64,000 nucleotides of DNA from an uncultured Bacteroidota bacterium (GCA_913062555.1 CAJXVU010000009.1:1-64000); one strand, 5' to 3'; shown: positions 10,302-19,371, counted from the first letter of the stretch. A program made the numbers and translations. The notes: generated from the letters alone by a model not told the origin.

Positions 10302-10774
10302 TGGTTTGTTTTCTTTATTCTATAGACGACGAGAAAATTATTCTGTTGCGGTACTGTGCATAAAAAGGTACTATTTTAATAAAAATTTAACATTTCGTGC
10401 CTTCAATGGCGCTTTTTGATTGGTTTTGGAAGGAGGGAATGTCAATATTTTGATGAGCTGCGAATACCAGTGATGCTTTTTAAAGAAAGATACTACGCTT
10501 TAAGAAATAACATGGTGTGCGCTATGCGCAAAAAAGAACAACTAAATAAATTTTAATATTTGTTTTTATTGCTTGCTAACCGTTAGCATAAGGATAGTAA
10601 CGAATTTCAAGGGACTTCACTTTTAATTTATGTTTATAGTAGAATAAGTATTAAATCTAAAAACAATTAACAACTCATCCTAAAACTATTACAATTCAGG
10701 AATTAAAAAAAAGAGAACACAAGAATTGAACATACTTTTGAAAAATAAATCAAATAAAAACTAATAAGGTAATT
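10302..10774. other. 473-bp non-coding stretch
   Basis: No convincing ORF. It holds a short palindrome TGCGCTATGCGCA at 10518-10530 and, 45 nt further on, the near-palindrome GCTAACCGTTAGC at 10575-10587. The same pairing of a GCTAT segment and an AACCGTTAG segment occurs before other accessory genes here. Confidence 0.5.
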
Positions 10775-11320
10775 ATGAAAACCTTTAGAACATATAAAAA
10801 CAATATTATGAACCGTTTAACTTTATTATTTAGCCTGTTGATAGCATTTAATGCTTCAGCCATGATTGAAAAAACACCGGATGGTTATTTCAAAACTTTA
10901 GAAGAACTAGAATTAGAAAACATCATTTTTGAAAGTACTTATGTTATAACATCAGAAGCATTTGATATTAATTTTCTTGAGTTAATAGAACCTGAAGAAG
11001 AGATTGATATTAATTTTGACACAAAAAAATATCTTCCAGAGGGATTTAATCCCTTAAAAGGTATGCATGATTTGGATTGGAATACAATTGAATTGATAGA
11101 ACTTGAAGAAGACGCTATTATAAATTTTGACACCCAAGCATACTTGCCCGCAAATTTTAATCCTTTAAAAGGAATGCACGATTTGGATTGGAGTACAATT
11201 GAATTAATAGAACTTGATGAAGAAGTAGAATTTAATTTTGACACGAATGATTATTTACCTAATAATTTTAACCCATACAAAGGGATGCATACTAATAATG
11301 CAATCGCTTGTATTCATTAA
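10775..11320 (+). CDS. Secreted protein with 37-residue tandem repeats
   Basis: A 181-residue protein with a signal peptide. The ATG at 10808 (MNRLTLLFSLLIAFNASA) would also serve as start. The mature protein is almost wholly a repeat of 37 residues present nearly three times, starting at ELIEPEEE, ELIELEED and ELIELDEE. Its core reads NFDTxxYLPxxFNPxKGMH followed by DLDW. The DNA period is exactly 111 nt (TTTTGACAC recurs at 111-nt steps). Strongly acidic, with no cysteines in the repeat. Function unknown; a surface or periplasmic binding role is conceivable. A strong terminator follows at once. Confidence 0.75.
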   Translation: MKTFRTYKNNIMNRLTLLFSLLIAFNASAMIEKTPDGYFKTLEELELENIIFESTYVITSEAFDINFLELIEPEEEIDINFDTKKYLPEGFNPLKGMHDLDWNTIELIELEEDAIINFDTQAYLPANFNPLKGMHDLDWSTIELIELDEEVEFNFDTNDYLPNNFNPYKGMHTNNAIACIH

Positions 11321-11325
11321 TTTGT

Positions 11326-11368
11326 AAAACATTAAACCAGTAATTTTAAAATACTGGTTTAATGTTTT
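11326..11368. terminator. Strong hairpin terminator
   Basis: Perfect 17-bp stem (11326-11342 with 11352-11368) around a 9-nt loop, beginning 5 nt after the repeat-protein stop. T-rich and A-rich arms allow bidirectional function. Confidence 0.85.
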
Positions 11369-11393
11369 GTGTTCAAAATCAACTTAGTTAGTA

Positions 11394-11472
11394 ATTCTGT
11401 ATCTTTAAAAACACTAACTAAAACGCTATGATTAAATTCTTCATATATTTAAAATCAAAATATATAATATGA
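11394..11472 (+). pseudogene. Orphan DUF6090 leader with a 14-codon remnant
   Basis: Positions 11394-11441 match the DUF6090 promoter/leader and first codons at 7364-7411 (ATTCTGTATCTTTA, CACTAACTAAAACGCTATG). The ORF starting at 11428 encodes MIKFF, as in DUF6090, then diverges and stops at 11472. The stop overlaps the ATG of the next gene as ATGA, so the old leader may now drive that gene by coupled translation. Confidence 0.6.
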
Positions 11473-11957
11473 AATGTAATAATTGTAATGTAGAAGTTGA
11501 AGCCGGTAGTAATTTTTGTCAAGTTTGTGGTACAGACCAAAGAATTGTAATACCTGAAGTAAAATCTAATGGGACGGCTTATTTTTTGCTCATATTATGT
11601 GCATTTACAATAGTCGGTTCCTTATTTGGGGTCGCTCGAGGATGGTTATACGAAATGGTTTCGAGCTTTGACGGGAATAACAATTATATTAGAGGGTGGA
11701 TTTATATCCTTACTAATATTGGGACATTAATAGCGGCTATCTTCATGATAAACAAAAAGATTATGGGGCTTTATATTTACACAGTTGCTCAAGGAATATA
11801 TCTTCTTGCGGTTCTGATTGCAACATTTTCATATCGTGATGTCTTTGAAGGGTCCAGTGTTTTAGCGACAGGGATTTCCGCTTTATTTCTTGTTCCTTCC
11901 ATTTCATTTTTGATTCTTTATTGGTTAGATACAAATCGAAAACATTTAATATTATAA
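11469..11957 (+). CDS. Zinc-ribbon membrane protein
   Basis: A 162-residue protein. The N-terminus has a zinc ribbon with two CxxC pairs (CNNC at residues 3-6 and CQVC about 18-21). A run of about four hydrophobic helices between residues 35 and 155 fills the rest. The architecture is that of small membrane proteins with a cytosolic zinc ribbon, of unknown function. Its start overlaps a 14-codon remnant ORF that carries a DUF6090 leader, which suggests this gene was joined to a pre-existing promoter. Confidence 0.7.
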   Translation: MKCNNCNVEVEAGSNFCQVCGTDQRIVIPEVKSNGTAYFLLILCAFTIVGSLFGVARGWLYEMVSSFDGNNNYIRGWIYILTNIGTLIAAIFMINKKIMGLYIYTVAQGIYLLAVLIATFSYRDVFEGSSVLATGISALFLVPSISFLILYWLDTNRKHLIL

Positions 11958-12096
11958 ACAAGTTTAATTCTTTTTTGTAGCCCTTTTTTATAGTTCACTT
12001 TCACTGAATTTGTAGCCAGTTTATTTGAGAAGGAAAGATGGCCATTAATAAAAAATTGATAGCGTTTATTTAATACTGTAAGTAAAGGAGGAAACC

Positions 12097-12137
12097 CTCT
12101 ACTATTGACTTCTTTTGTAATATTGTCATTCAATTTT
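12097..12137. repeat. About 40-bp imperfect direct repeat, copy 1
   Basis: Matches 14646-14689, apart from a 3-nt gap and some base changes (CTCTACTA, GACTT, TTTTGT, ATAT, GTCATTCAA). The two copies flank the serine hydrolase and XRE genes. Confidence 0.5.
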
Positions 12138-13544
12138 TATGCCTTCTGTTTTACCATTTTGAAAAAAAGTTAGGCCAGTTATATTACTGTTTTCAGCATT
12201 GAAATGTACTTGAGCATAAACTGCTTTAAGGAAAAATTTATCTTTTCCGTAGGCAAATAATTCAAACTTATTTTGTCCTGTGGCTTGACCATATAACTGT
12301 TCACCATCTTGTGTTATATTAATGAAAAACTCAGGGGCTATTTGGTATTTGCCTATATATTTTTTAAGCACTTCTGCGCTGAGTTGGATTTCTTTATATT
12401 CCTTTTTGGATAATGAAGCCAAGGGCTTAATTTGCTTATCACCGTTTAAGAGTTTCAAAGCAAGGTTTGCAATTATACCTAAAACTTTATGAGTACCTCC
12501 AGCGTTTGCGGCAATGTATACCCCCCTCTTTGAGTTTTTTTCTGACACAAAAAATGTTGAGAAGCCTGGCACCTCGCCAGCATGTTGTAAATAATTTTCA
12601 TTACCATTATTAATGACGCCTATTCCAAGCCCATAGGAACTTCCAAATTGTGCTTCCTGCATCTCATCTATCGATGTGGAATTCAAAATAGATTGACCTT
12701 CATAAACACCTTGATTTAATTGTGCTATATAAAAATGAGCCATCTCAGTAGGTGTTAAATATATATCGCCAGCAGGAAATAAATCAAAGCGAGATTGATA
12801 CTCAGGCAAAGATTTATTGTTTTCTAATTTATATGGCAATGCTAGTTCTTCTACCATTCTTGGACTAGGATCAACAGGACCTTCAGATTCAATTTTAAGT
12901 GGTTTTAGGATGCGCTTAACAATATAGTCTTGATAGGACATTTTGGACACTTTTTCAATTAACAGACCTGCGAGACCATAACAATGATTGCAATATTTGA
13001 AATTTTTCCCAGGAGGTTCTTCACTGGTTATTTCAAAAGTTAGTTCTTCCAATGTTCTAGGCAGTTTTCTTTCCCAAATTGGAATAATTTCAAATGGTCC
13101 TTTCAATCCCGAATGGTGACTTAACAAATGACGAAAAGTAACCGGTGTTCCATCACTTGAAAGATCATTAATAGCGAATTCTCCTAGATACCCGTTTATA
13201 GGATCATCGATGTCCAATTTGCCAGCCTCTGCTAATTGCATTATGGCTGTTGCGGTAACAAATTTAAAATTTGAACCTGTGTTATAGATTGTCGCTTTGG
13301 TTGCAGGAACTTGTTTCTTTACATTTACATATCCAAAGGCCTCTGACCAAACAATGGTATCTCCTTTAATTAAAGCTAATGAAATGGAGGGTATACCAGT
13401 TTCCTTGAGCACTTTGCTGATTTCAGCCGTGAGTGTTTTTTTTATTTCTTTAAAATCAAACCTACGCTCTGTTTGATTAGATTGGGAAACGGATTCATTT
13501 GGAATTAGGAAGAGACCAAATAAGAGGAATAGATATTTTTTCAT
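12126..13544 (-). CDS. Secreted serine hydrolase, beta-lactamase/PBP4* fold (third copy)
   Basis: A 472-residue protein with a signal peptide (about 1-20, ending SVSQ). The catalytic set is SNFK (S91, K94), YCN in the KYCNHCY segment, and HAG (HAGEVPGF) in place of KTG. It is shorter than the two hydrolases at the left edge and clearly a different branch of the family. A short C-terminal beta domain follows the catalytic part. It lies opposite to its neighbours. About 33 nt upstream of its start is a CCAAACGGTTATG element that resembles those before other accessory genes. Confidence 0.85.
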   Translation of the reverse strand: MKKYLFLLFGLFLIPNESVSQSNQTERRFDFKEIKKTLTAEISKVLKETGIPSISLALIKGDTIVWSEAFGYVNVKKQVPATKATIYNTGSNFKFVTATAIMQLAEAGKLDIDDPINGYLGEFAINDLSSDGTPVTFRHLLSHHSGLKGPFEIIPIWERKLPRTLEELTFEITSEEPPGKNFKYCNHCYGLAGLLIEKVSKMSYQDYIVKRILKPLKIESEGPVDPSPRMVEELALPYKLENNKSLPEYQSRFDLFPAGDIYLTPTEMAHFYIAQLNQGVYEGQSILNSTSIDEMQEAQFGSSYGLGIGVINNGNENYLQHAGEVPGFSTFFVSEKNSKRGVYIAANAGGTHKVLGIIANLALKLLNGDKQIKPLASLSKKEYKEIQLSAEVLKKYIGKYQIAPEFFINITQDGEQLYGQATGQNKFELFAYGKDKFFLKAVYAQVHFNAENSNITGLTFFQNGKTEGIKIE

Positions 13545-13712
13545 AATTTTTAAGTTTTAGTACTAATGAAGCATAACCGTTTGGATAGGAATAGCGCGTT
13601 ATGAACACAAGAAATTTTCGAGAGTAAAATTAAGCAGGCAAAATAATGCCAACTGTTAATTTAGCACTCATTTAAGTAATTTGTTATATGTATTGTTGGA
13701 GTTAGTCTTTCT

Positions 13713-14381
13713 TTAGAAACCTAATGAACGCCCTGATCTTTTAATTCTTAAATCCAGAATTACACAGATAGCTATTAGGGAAATTGCAGCTAAGGTGACG
13801 GCGATTTTGATACTTATGTCTATTTTATTTGTAGATACAATAAAGCCAATCGCAAAGGGAATTGCGAAATACAACCCTAAACCAGTGTAATGGTTATTTG
13901 GCACAAAGCGTAATTTGGTTTTTAGGAACTTTTTGAATCTTCTTAATTTTTGTTTAAATAGATCATTACTGTAGGAGGGTATTTTTTCAAGTTCTAAGTA
14001 CTGAATATAACTTTCAATTGCATTTAACTGCTCTGGTGTTAAATCCTTGTTTTTTAGATTAGTAAGAACAGTAATAAACTTATTAAAAGTTCGTGATTCG
14101 GATTTTTCAATAGTTTTTGAAAGTTTTCTTTTAAAAAATATAAGAGCGGCGCTTAAATCATTGGTCTTATTTATCAAATTTGAGTCGACTAATTCGATAA
14201 TTTCAACACCTAAGGCAGTCGCTAACCTTTTAATAGTTTCTCCTGTGGGTTCTGATTCTTCATTTTCAATTCTTTGAATCGTTCTTAAACCAACACGTGA
14301 TTCCTCAGCCAAAAACTCCTGAGACATACCCCTGAGAGCTCTTAATTCTTTTAACTTTTTTGCTAAATTTTTTGGGTTCAT
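13713..14381 (-). CDS. XRE-type HTH regulator with C-terminal membrane domain
   Basis: A 222-residue protein from the ATG at 14381; an in-frame upstream ATG at 14420 would add an unlikely hydrophobic tail. Residues about 5-60 are an XRE/Cro helix-turn-helix (KKLKELRALRGMSQEFLAEE, then VGLRTIQRIENEES). A charged helical linker follows, and two membrane segments near the C-terminus (about 160-180 and 190-212) anchor it. Upstream lie three GACGGC iterons (reading in the gene's direction), a candidate autoregulatory site. It is divergent from the AraC-type gene at 14762. Confidence 0.8.
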   Translation of the reverse strand: MNPKNLAKKLKELRALRGMSQEFLAEESRVGLRTIQRIENEESEPTGETIKRLATALGVEIIELVDSNLINKTNDLSAALIFFKRKLSKTIEKSESRTFNKFITVLTNLKNKDLTPEQLNAIESYIQYLELEKIPSYSNDLFKQKLRRFKKFLKTKLRFVPNNHYTGLGLYFAIPFAIGFIVSTNKIDISIKIAVTLAAISLIAICVILDLRIKRSGRSLGF

Positions 14382-14435
14382 TTTAATTAAATTTATTGTT
14401 CTCAGCAAAAATACATACATCTATTCCTCACTAAT

Positions 14436-14466
14436 GCCGTCATCTTGCCGTCATCTTACCGCCGTC
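14436..14466 (-). promoter_or_regulatory. Candidate operator: three GACGGC iterons
   Basis: On the minus strand GACGGC occurs at 14461-14466, 14447-14452 and 14436-14441, at steps of 14 and 11 nt. The last two belong to a perfect tandem of an 11-mer (AAGATGACGGC). The site is 55-85 bp upstream of the XRE gene's start. The 11-nt step is about one helical turn. Confidence 0.45.
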
Positions 14467-14645
14467 AGTACCTACAACAATGTTGTATACCCCCAATCGT
14501 GCTTCTCTCAATTATAAAACACAGTTAAATATATGTAATTTACACAATAAAAAGAGCCTATTTACGGCATTCCTTGATTACAATTTTTTGACAAAGAAGC
14601 GATGTATGGTGTTTATCAAAGTTTGGGACCACACGTATTATAAGT

Positions 14646-14689
14646 CTCTACTACTATGGACTTATTTTGTGATATCGTCATTCAAATTT
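14646..14689. repeat. About 40-bp imperfect direct repeat, copy 2
   Basis: Counterpart of 12097-12137, same orientation, about 2.5 kb away. Confidence 0.5.
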
Positions 14690-14761
14690 GCAATAGCATA
14701 TAAAAACAATTCGATTGTAAAAAGTGTATTTTTACCAGGATTTAAGTTATATTAATCTTTT

Positions 14762-15877
14762 ATGAAATTAGCAGTCGACTTTATTATAATAACAGGATTG
14801 GTATTGAACATCATTGTAATACTAGGATTGATAAGGGTGAAAAACAAAGCCCTTCCACAAAAAATTCTTATTGTGTTTTGGGCCTTTATTTTAATTACAA
14901 TTATTCATTTTTATGCCAAACTCCATGATTTAGAGTTGCTGAATATATTCACCTATATTTTCCAAAATGGCGCAAGGTTGTTGTTGGCTCCGTTAATCTA
15001 CATTTATATAAAATCCATTTTTTTAACGAACAAAAATTTTATAAAAAAACAGCTATTTCACTTTATTCCTTTTGTTATATACCTAGTGCTTTACATCCTA
15101 CCTGTAATTGCCAATTATTTTAGTGAACCCAATATCTTTGGTTATATAACTTACGTTGATCTTTACTTTAATCAAGGATTAGTACATGATGCATATAGTA
15201 TATGTTATATGTATGTGTCACTAAGGTTATTTTATCGCATCAATGAAACGTTGAAGCATCAGTACTCCTTTATGAGTGAGAAGGATTTTACTTGGCTCAA
15301 GAAATTTTTATGGAGTTTTCTAATGGTAGTACTAGTTGATCTTGTTTTGGTATTCAGCAAAATAATATTTGGATATATTGCCAGTTGGGACGGGTTTATA
15401 ACCGTGATTTTTTTGATAGTAGCCATGGTATATCTGGGTTATTATGGTTTGACTCAGTCTACCATATTCCTACCCGATTTTTTAGTTACTGAAAACAAAA
15501 CAAAACAAAACATTAGCGTCAAAGCACAACAAGAATTCGATAATTTAAAGATGAAATTGGAATTGCTCATGAAGGAAGATAAACCATATTTATTTCCTGA
15601 ATTGACCTTAAGACATTTGAGTGAGAAGATGGATATTTCTGAAAGAAAACTTTCTATGTTGTTAAATGAAAATATGCATACTTCATTTTACGATTTTATA
15701 AACAGGTATAGAATTATTGAGGCCAAAGACAAATTAACCTCAACTATATTTGATAAATATTCGGTAGCAGGAATTGGCTTTAATTGTGGTTTTAACTCAA
15801 AAAGCAGTTTTTACAGAATATTTAAAAATGAAACCGGGATCTCCCCATCCGTATACAAGAAAACAGCTATTAATTAG
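14762..15877 (+). CDS. AraC-family regulator with N-terminal membrane domain
   Basis: A 371-residue protein. The first 235 residues contain about seven hydrophobic helices. The C-terminus (about 285-371) is an AraC/XylS double HTH, with LSEKMDISERKLSMLLNE as the first helix pair and the family end motif VAGIGFNCGFNSKSSFYRIF. Such 7TM-AraC proteins in Flavobacteriia are thought to sense a signal at the membrane and bind DNA directly. Divergent from the XRE regulator; the M61-amidohydrolase gene 231 nt downstream on the same strand is a possible target. Confidence 0.85.
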   Translation: MKLAVDFIIITGLVLNIIVILGLIRVKNKALPQKILIVFWAFILITIIHFYAKLHDLELLNIFTYIFQNGARLLLAPLIYIYIKSIFLTNKNFIKKQLFHFIPFVIYLVLYILPVIANYFSEPNIFGYITYVDLYFNQGLVHDAYSICYMYVSLRLFYRINETLKHQYSFMSEKDFTWLKKFLWSFLMVVLVDLVLVFSKIIFGYIASWDGFITVIFLIVAMVYLGYYGLTQSTIFLPDFLVTENKTKQNISVKAQQEFDNLKMKLELLMKEDKPYLFPELTLRHLSEKMDISERKLSMLLNENMHTSFYDFINRYRIIEAKDKLTSTIFDKYSVAGIGFNCGFNSKSSFYRIFKNETGISPSVYKKTAIN

Positions 15878-16108
15878 TGTCATTGCGTGCATTGAGACTC
15901 AAAACGGAGGTATAAATCATATAATTGGAGAATTAAGCATAATCTTTGTGCAGGCCAATAGATTCATCGATACGATCTATGGAACACATCAACAAATTCA
16001 GATGTTCATGAATTTCAAAAAAACTTAAAGCGTTGATATATGACAACTTTTAAGCTCGAAAATTGCCGCAAATTTGTATCAGTAATAAAAATATTAAATA
16101 TTAAAATC

Positions 16109-19018
16109 ATGAGTAAATCAAAAAAACACTCAGCTAATTTCCAGAGAAACATTCACAAAAAAATTATTGGTTTATTTGTCATTGCACTTTTAATAGTAAG
16201 CTGTACATCCTCAAGGACTGTTGTGTCACTAGCAGTGGACTCCCCAATTAAAACGTCATTAGATTTAACAAAGGTCGTTGATGATAAACTGCCAATTGTT
16301 ATAAACACAGGCAGAATTACTACAGAAACAGTTACCTATAGGTTGCCAAGAATTGTGCAAGGCACTTATTCGGTGAGTGACTTTGGTCGTTATGTGGAGG
16401 ACTTTAAGGCCTTCGATTATAAGGGTAAAGAAATGCAGGTATCAAAACAAGACATCAATTCTTGGACAATCAGTAATGCTCAAAACTTAGATCGTATTAC
16501 CTATTTGGTAAATGACACCTACGATATAGAAAAAACAAGTGATTTTGAGGTACCGCTATCCCCACATGGCACCAACATCGAGCCAGAAAATTATGTACTA
16601 AACCTTCATGGCTTTATTGGGTATTTCGACACACTTAAAACTAATGAATATCAATTAAGTGTAACCGCTCCAAGTAATTTTAAGCATTCCTCTGCCCTCG
16701 AAATGGTTGACTCAAAATTAAGTGGAGATGGTACAAAAATCGTGAATAGCTATGTTGCCAAACGGTATTTTGATATTACCGATAATCCAATGATGTATGG
16801 CAATTTGGACATTGAAGAATTTGATGTTGACGGCATTAAAATTGTTTTGAGCGTTTATTCACAAAGCAAGAAATATACGGCCAAAGATATTAAGGAAACA
16901 ATGGTTAAAATGATGCAAGCTCAGAAAGCCTACCTCGGAGACATGACCAGCACATCTAGATATGATATCTACCTGTATTTATCTAACAATAAAGAAGACT
17001 CTCCAGGAGGATATGGCGCCTTGGAACATCACACATCAACTATGGTAGTAATGCCTGAAACTTGGTCTAAAGAAAAACTAGACAGGGTCATGTTTGATAT
17101 GGTCGCTCATGAGTTTTTTCATATTGTAACTCCTCTGAATGTACACTCACAAGATGTGCATTATTTTGATTATAATCAGCCCACATTCTCTAAACACCTA
17201 TGGATGTATGAAGGGGTCACCGAATACTTTGCCAGATTATTTCAAGTAGATCAAGAGCTTATAAGTCCTGAAGCATTTTATGGAATTCTTTTGGATAAAG
17301 TTAAAGCCTCAAAAGGTTATGACGACCAAATGAGTTTTACCGAAATGAGCGAAAAAATACTTGGTACTCCCTATAGTAGTAACTACCCCAACGTATACCA
17401 AAAAGGGGCTTTAGTAGCGATGTGTATTGATCTTTTGATGAGGGAAGAAAGTGATGGTCAAAGAAGTATGCTCTCATTAATGAAAGAACTTTCAGAAAAA
17501 TATGGCAAAAATATTCCTTTTCAAGATGATTTATTAATTGATGAAATCACGGCCATGACCTACCCATCTGTTGGCAAGTTTTTAAAAACACATGTAGAAG
17601 GATCGAGTCCCATACACTATCAAGAATATTTTGATAAGGTGGGTCTTGTTTTGGAAGACGACGCCATAAAACCAGTTAACAGCCCAACATCGTCACAGCA
17701 AAACTTGAGAAACTCATGGCTAAATAAAAAAGAGGCTAATGTCACAATTATTGAGAATGTCAATGTGATTCCAATGAATGAAGAGATTGTGCTCAAAAAT
17801 CAACGTGTAGTTGTTGCTAACGGTAAAATTGTAAGCATCTCACATCAATCTAAAAAGACTCAATATAAAGCAACTTTAACTGTTGATGGTTCCAATAAAT
17901 ATTTAATCCCAGGGCTATCAGAAATGCATTATCATTATCGCAATGAGGAGCGTGATATAGAATCCGAGTTTAAATTACTAATCGCCAATGGAATTACTAC
18001 CACTCGAAATATGGCTGCATATCGTTGGCAGAAAGTAGATCACGCTGCCGTAAAAAACCAAATAAGTTCAGGTGAAATTATGGGACCAAATTATTACACC
18101 GCCGGACCTTACATAAAGTTAGAAGATCTTCAATCCTTCAAAAAGGTTAATGAGATTATTGCACTCCACAAAGAAAAAGGATATGATTTTATAAAACTTG
18201 CTGATAATTTACCAAAAGATATTTATTTAAAATTATTAGAAGAAGCCTATATAAATGGTATTGATGTAATTGGACATGCTCAGCGCAAACTTCCTTTAGA
18301 ATATTCATTTCGAATGAAATCTATTGAGCATGTTGAGGATTTCATATATATATTTAACGGTGATGAAAATTATTCGTATTTAAATAATGATATAATTAAA
18401 TTAAATAGTGTAGCGGAACAGGCCAAAATAAGCGGTGTTTATGTAGCACCAACTCTAGTGGTTTTTGATTATATCACTCAAAGTATGGATGACGAAAAAT
18501 TTGCCATGCAACAAAAGAGTGCATTGGTAAAATATCTTACACCTGCAGAAAGACCTGAGTGGCTGACAGAAGAAAATCCATATCGAAAATTAAAATCCCG
18601 TGAATTTGATGGGGTACCAACTCCAAAACTATTTCGTGATTACTTAACCTGGATGAAGAAGTTTACCCGAATTTTGTCAGACCATGGAGTTCCGTTATTG
18701 ACCGGAAGTGACACATTTGGAATGGTGATCGTAGGATTTTCGCTGCATGATGAATTACAATTGTTGACCGAAGCGGGCTTAACACCTTATGAAGCTTTAC
18801 GAGCAAGTACGGTCACCCCCGCACGTTACTTAAACACCATCGCCTTTGAAGGAACAGTCTCAGAGGGTAAAAATGCCAACTTGGTATTACTTAATAAGAA
18901 TCCTTTAGATGATATAAGCAATACCCAGACCATAGATGGGGTCATGTTAAAGGGTAAATGGTTTGATAGAAATCAGTTGGATAAGATGCTGCTAGATGTA
19001 GAGCAATTAAATGATTAA
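16109..19018 (+). CDS. Lipoprotein fusion: M61 peptidase plus amidohydrolase
   Basis: A 969-residue protein from the ATG at 16109; an in-frame ATG at 16040 would place 23 extra residues before the signal sequence. A lipobox-like IVSC anchors it to the envelope. Residues about 40-545 are an M61 (glycyl aminopeptidase) unit with HEFFH (H334, H338) and the third zinc ligand E368 in WMYEG. Where M61 proteins usually carry a PDZ domain, there is instead an amidohydrolase-superfamily metal enzyme (about 550-960). It has HxH (H607, H609), a candidate carbamylated lysine K696, H723, H741 and the GSD aspartate D868. Both active sites look intact. A coupled peptide-trimming and dipeptide or cyclic-imide hydrolysis role is inferred. 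Confidence 0.85.
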   Translation: MSKSKKHSANFQRNIHKKIIGLFVIALLIVSCTSSRTVVSLAVDSPIKTSLDLTKVVDDKLPIVINTGRITTETVTYRLPRIVQGTYSVSDFGRYVEDFKAFDYKGKEMQVSKQDINSWTISNAQNLDRITYLVNDTYDIEKTSDFEVPLSPHGTNIEPENYVLNLHGFIGYFDTLKTNEYQLSVTAPSNFKHSSALEMVDSKLSGDGTKIVNSYVAKRYFDITDNPMMYGNLDIEEFDVDGIKIVLSVYSQSKKYTAKDIKETMVKMMQAQKAYLGDMTSTSRYDIYLYLSNNKEDSPGGYGALEHHTSTMVVMPETWSKEKLDRVMFDMVAHEFFHIVTPLNVHSQDVHYFDYNQPTFSKHLWMYEGVTEYFARLFQVDQELISPEAFYGILLDKVKASKGYDDQMSFTEMSEKILGTPYSSNYPNVYQKGALVAMCIDLLMREESDGQRSMLSLMKELSEKYGKNIPFQDDLLIDEITAMTYPSVGKFLKTHVEGSSPIHYQEYFDKVGLVLEDDAIKPVNSPTSSQQNLRNSWLNKKEANVTIIENVNVIPMNEEIVLKNQRVVVANGKIVSISHQSKKTQYKATLTVDGSNKYLIPGLSEMHYHYRNEERDIESEFKLLIANGITTTRNMAAYRWQKVDHAAVKNQISSGEIMGPNYYTAGPYIKLEDLQSFKKVNEIIALHKEKGYDFIKLADNLPKDIYLKLLEEAYINGIDVIGHAQRKLPLEYSFRMKSIEHVEDFIYIFNGDENYSYLNNDIIKLNSVAEQAKISGVYVAPTLVVFDYITQSMDDEKFAMQQKSALVKYLTPAERPEWLTEENPYRKLKSREFDGVPTPKLFRDYLTWMKKFTRILSDHGVPLLTGSDTFGMVIVGFSLHDELQLLTEAGLTPYEALRASTVTPARYLNTIAFEGTVSEGKNANLVLLNKNPLDDISNTQTIDGVMLKGKWFDRNQLDKMLLDVEQLND

Positions 19019-19118
19019 ATGTTTGAAATACGATTATTCACCTAAAGATATTCTGCGATTAGTTTACTTGTACTGAACCAAGTTGAGACCTGACGTATTT
19101 ATCAGCCACAGTTCACTT

Positions 19119-19160
19119 TATTTAGCCCTCTCATGTTTTTAAGACTAGGAGGGCTAAATA
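19119..19160. terminator. Hairpin downstream of the M61-amidohydrolase gene
   Basis: Perfect 12-bp stem (19119-19130 with 19149-19160) with an 18-nt loop. There is no strong T-run, so termination activity is uncertain. It lies 100 nt after the stop. The rest of 19019-19371 holds only the palindromic promoter. Confidence 0.55.
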
Positions 19161-19268
19161 ATATAATCTTCTTATATAATGTAGTTGGCCTTTCTTGAGA
19201 TTCATAAAAATTTACCGTTTTCTTCTTATCTTGAATTTAAAGGAATGGACCTCAATTAGCATTCTTAA

Positions 19269-19317
19269 AATACCCAAGCTTGGGTATTGACTTGTTTTTC
19301 AAAAACAACTATCATTG
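19269..19317 (+). promoter_or_regulatory. Palindromic operator overlapping a promoter (module 1)
   Basis: A perfect 20-bp palindrome, AATACCCAAGCTTGGGTATT (19269-19288), runs into a -33 TTG (19287-19289). After exactly 20 nt comes TATCATTG (19310-19317), a -7 box. The ATG of the membrane-protein gene is 54 nt further. The same layout recurs at 20135-20183. Confidence 0.7.
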
Positions 19318-19371
19318 TTTATAATAACTTAAATAAAGTTTTCAAGAAAAGAAAAATTAATACGTTCAGTT

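Larger units (their letters stand above)
14382..14761. other. Divergent intergenic region between the XRE and AraC regulators
   Basis: It holds the GACGGC iterons (14436-14466) and the second copy of the 40-bp direct repeat (14646-14689). A 91-codon ORF at 14480-14755 has no recognisable protein character and is not called. Confidence 0.5.

Noticed and set aside
11918-12133. 71-codon minus-strand ORF between the zinc-ribbon gene and the serine hydrolase
   Set aside because: Overlaps the ends of both neighbours and its frame is not kept in the second copy of the direct repeat.
14480-14755. 91-codon ORF between the XRE and AraC regulators
   Set aside because: No protein-like pattern, overlaps the iterons' neighbourhood and the direct repeat, and lies in a typical divergent promoter gap.
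15774-16028. 84-codon ORF overlapping the end of the AraC gene
   Set aside because: Its first third is a frame-shifted reading of the AraC HTH; the remainder has no family features.
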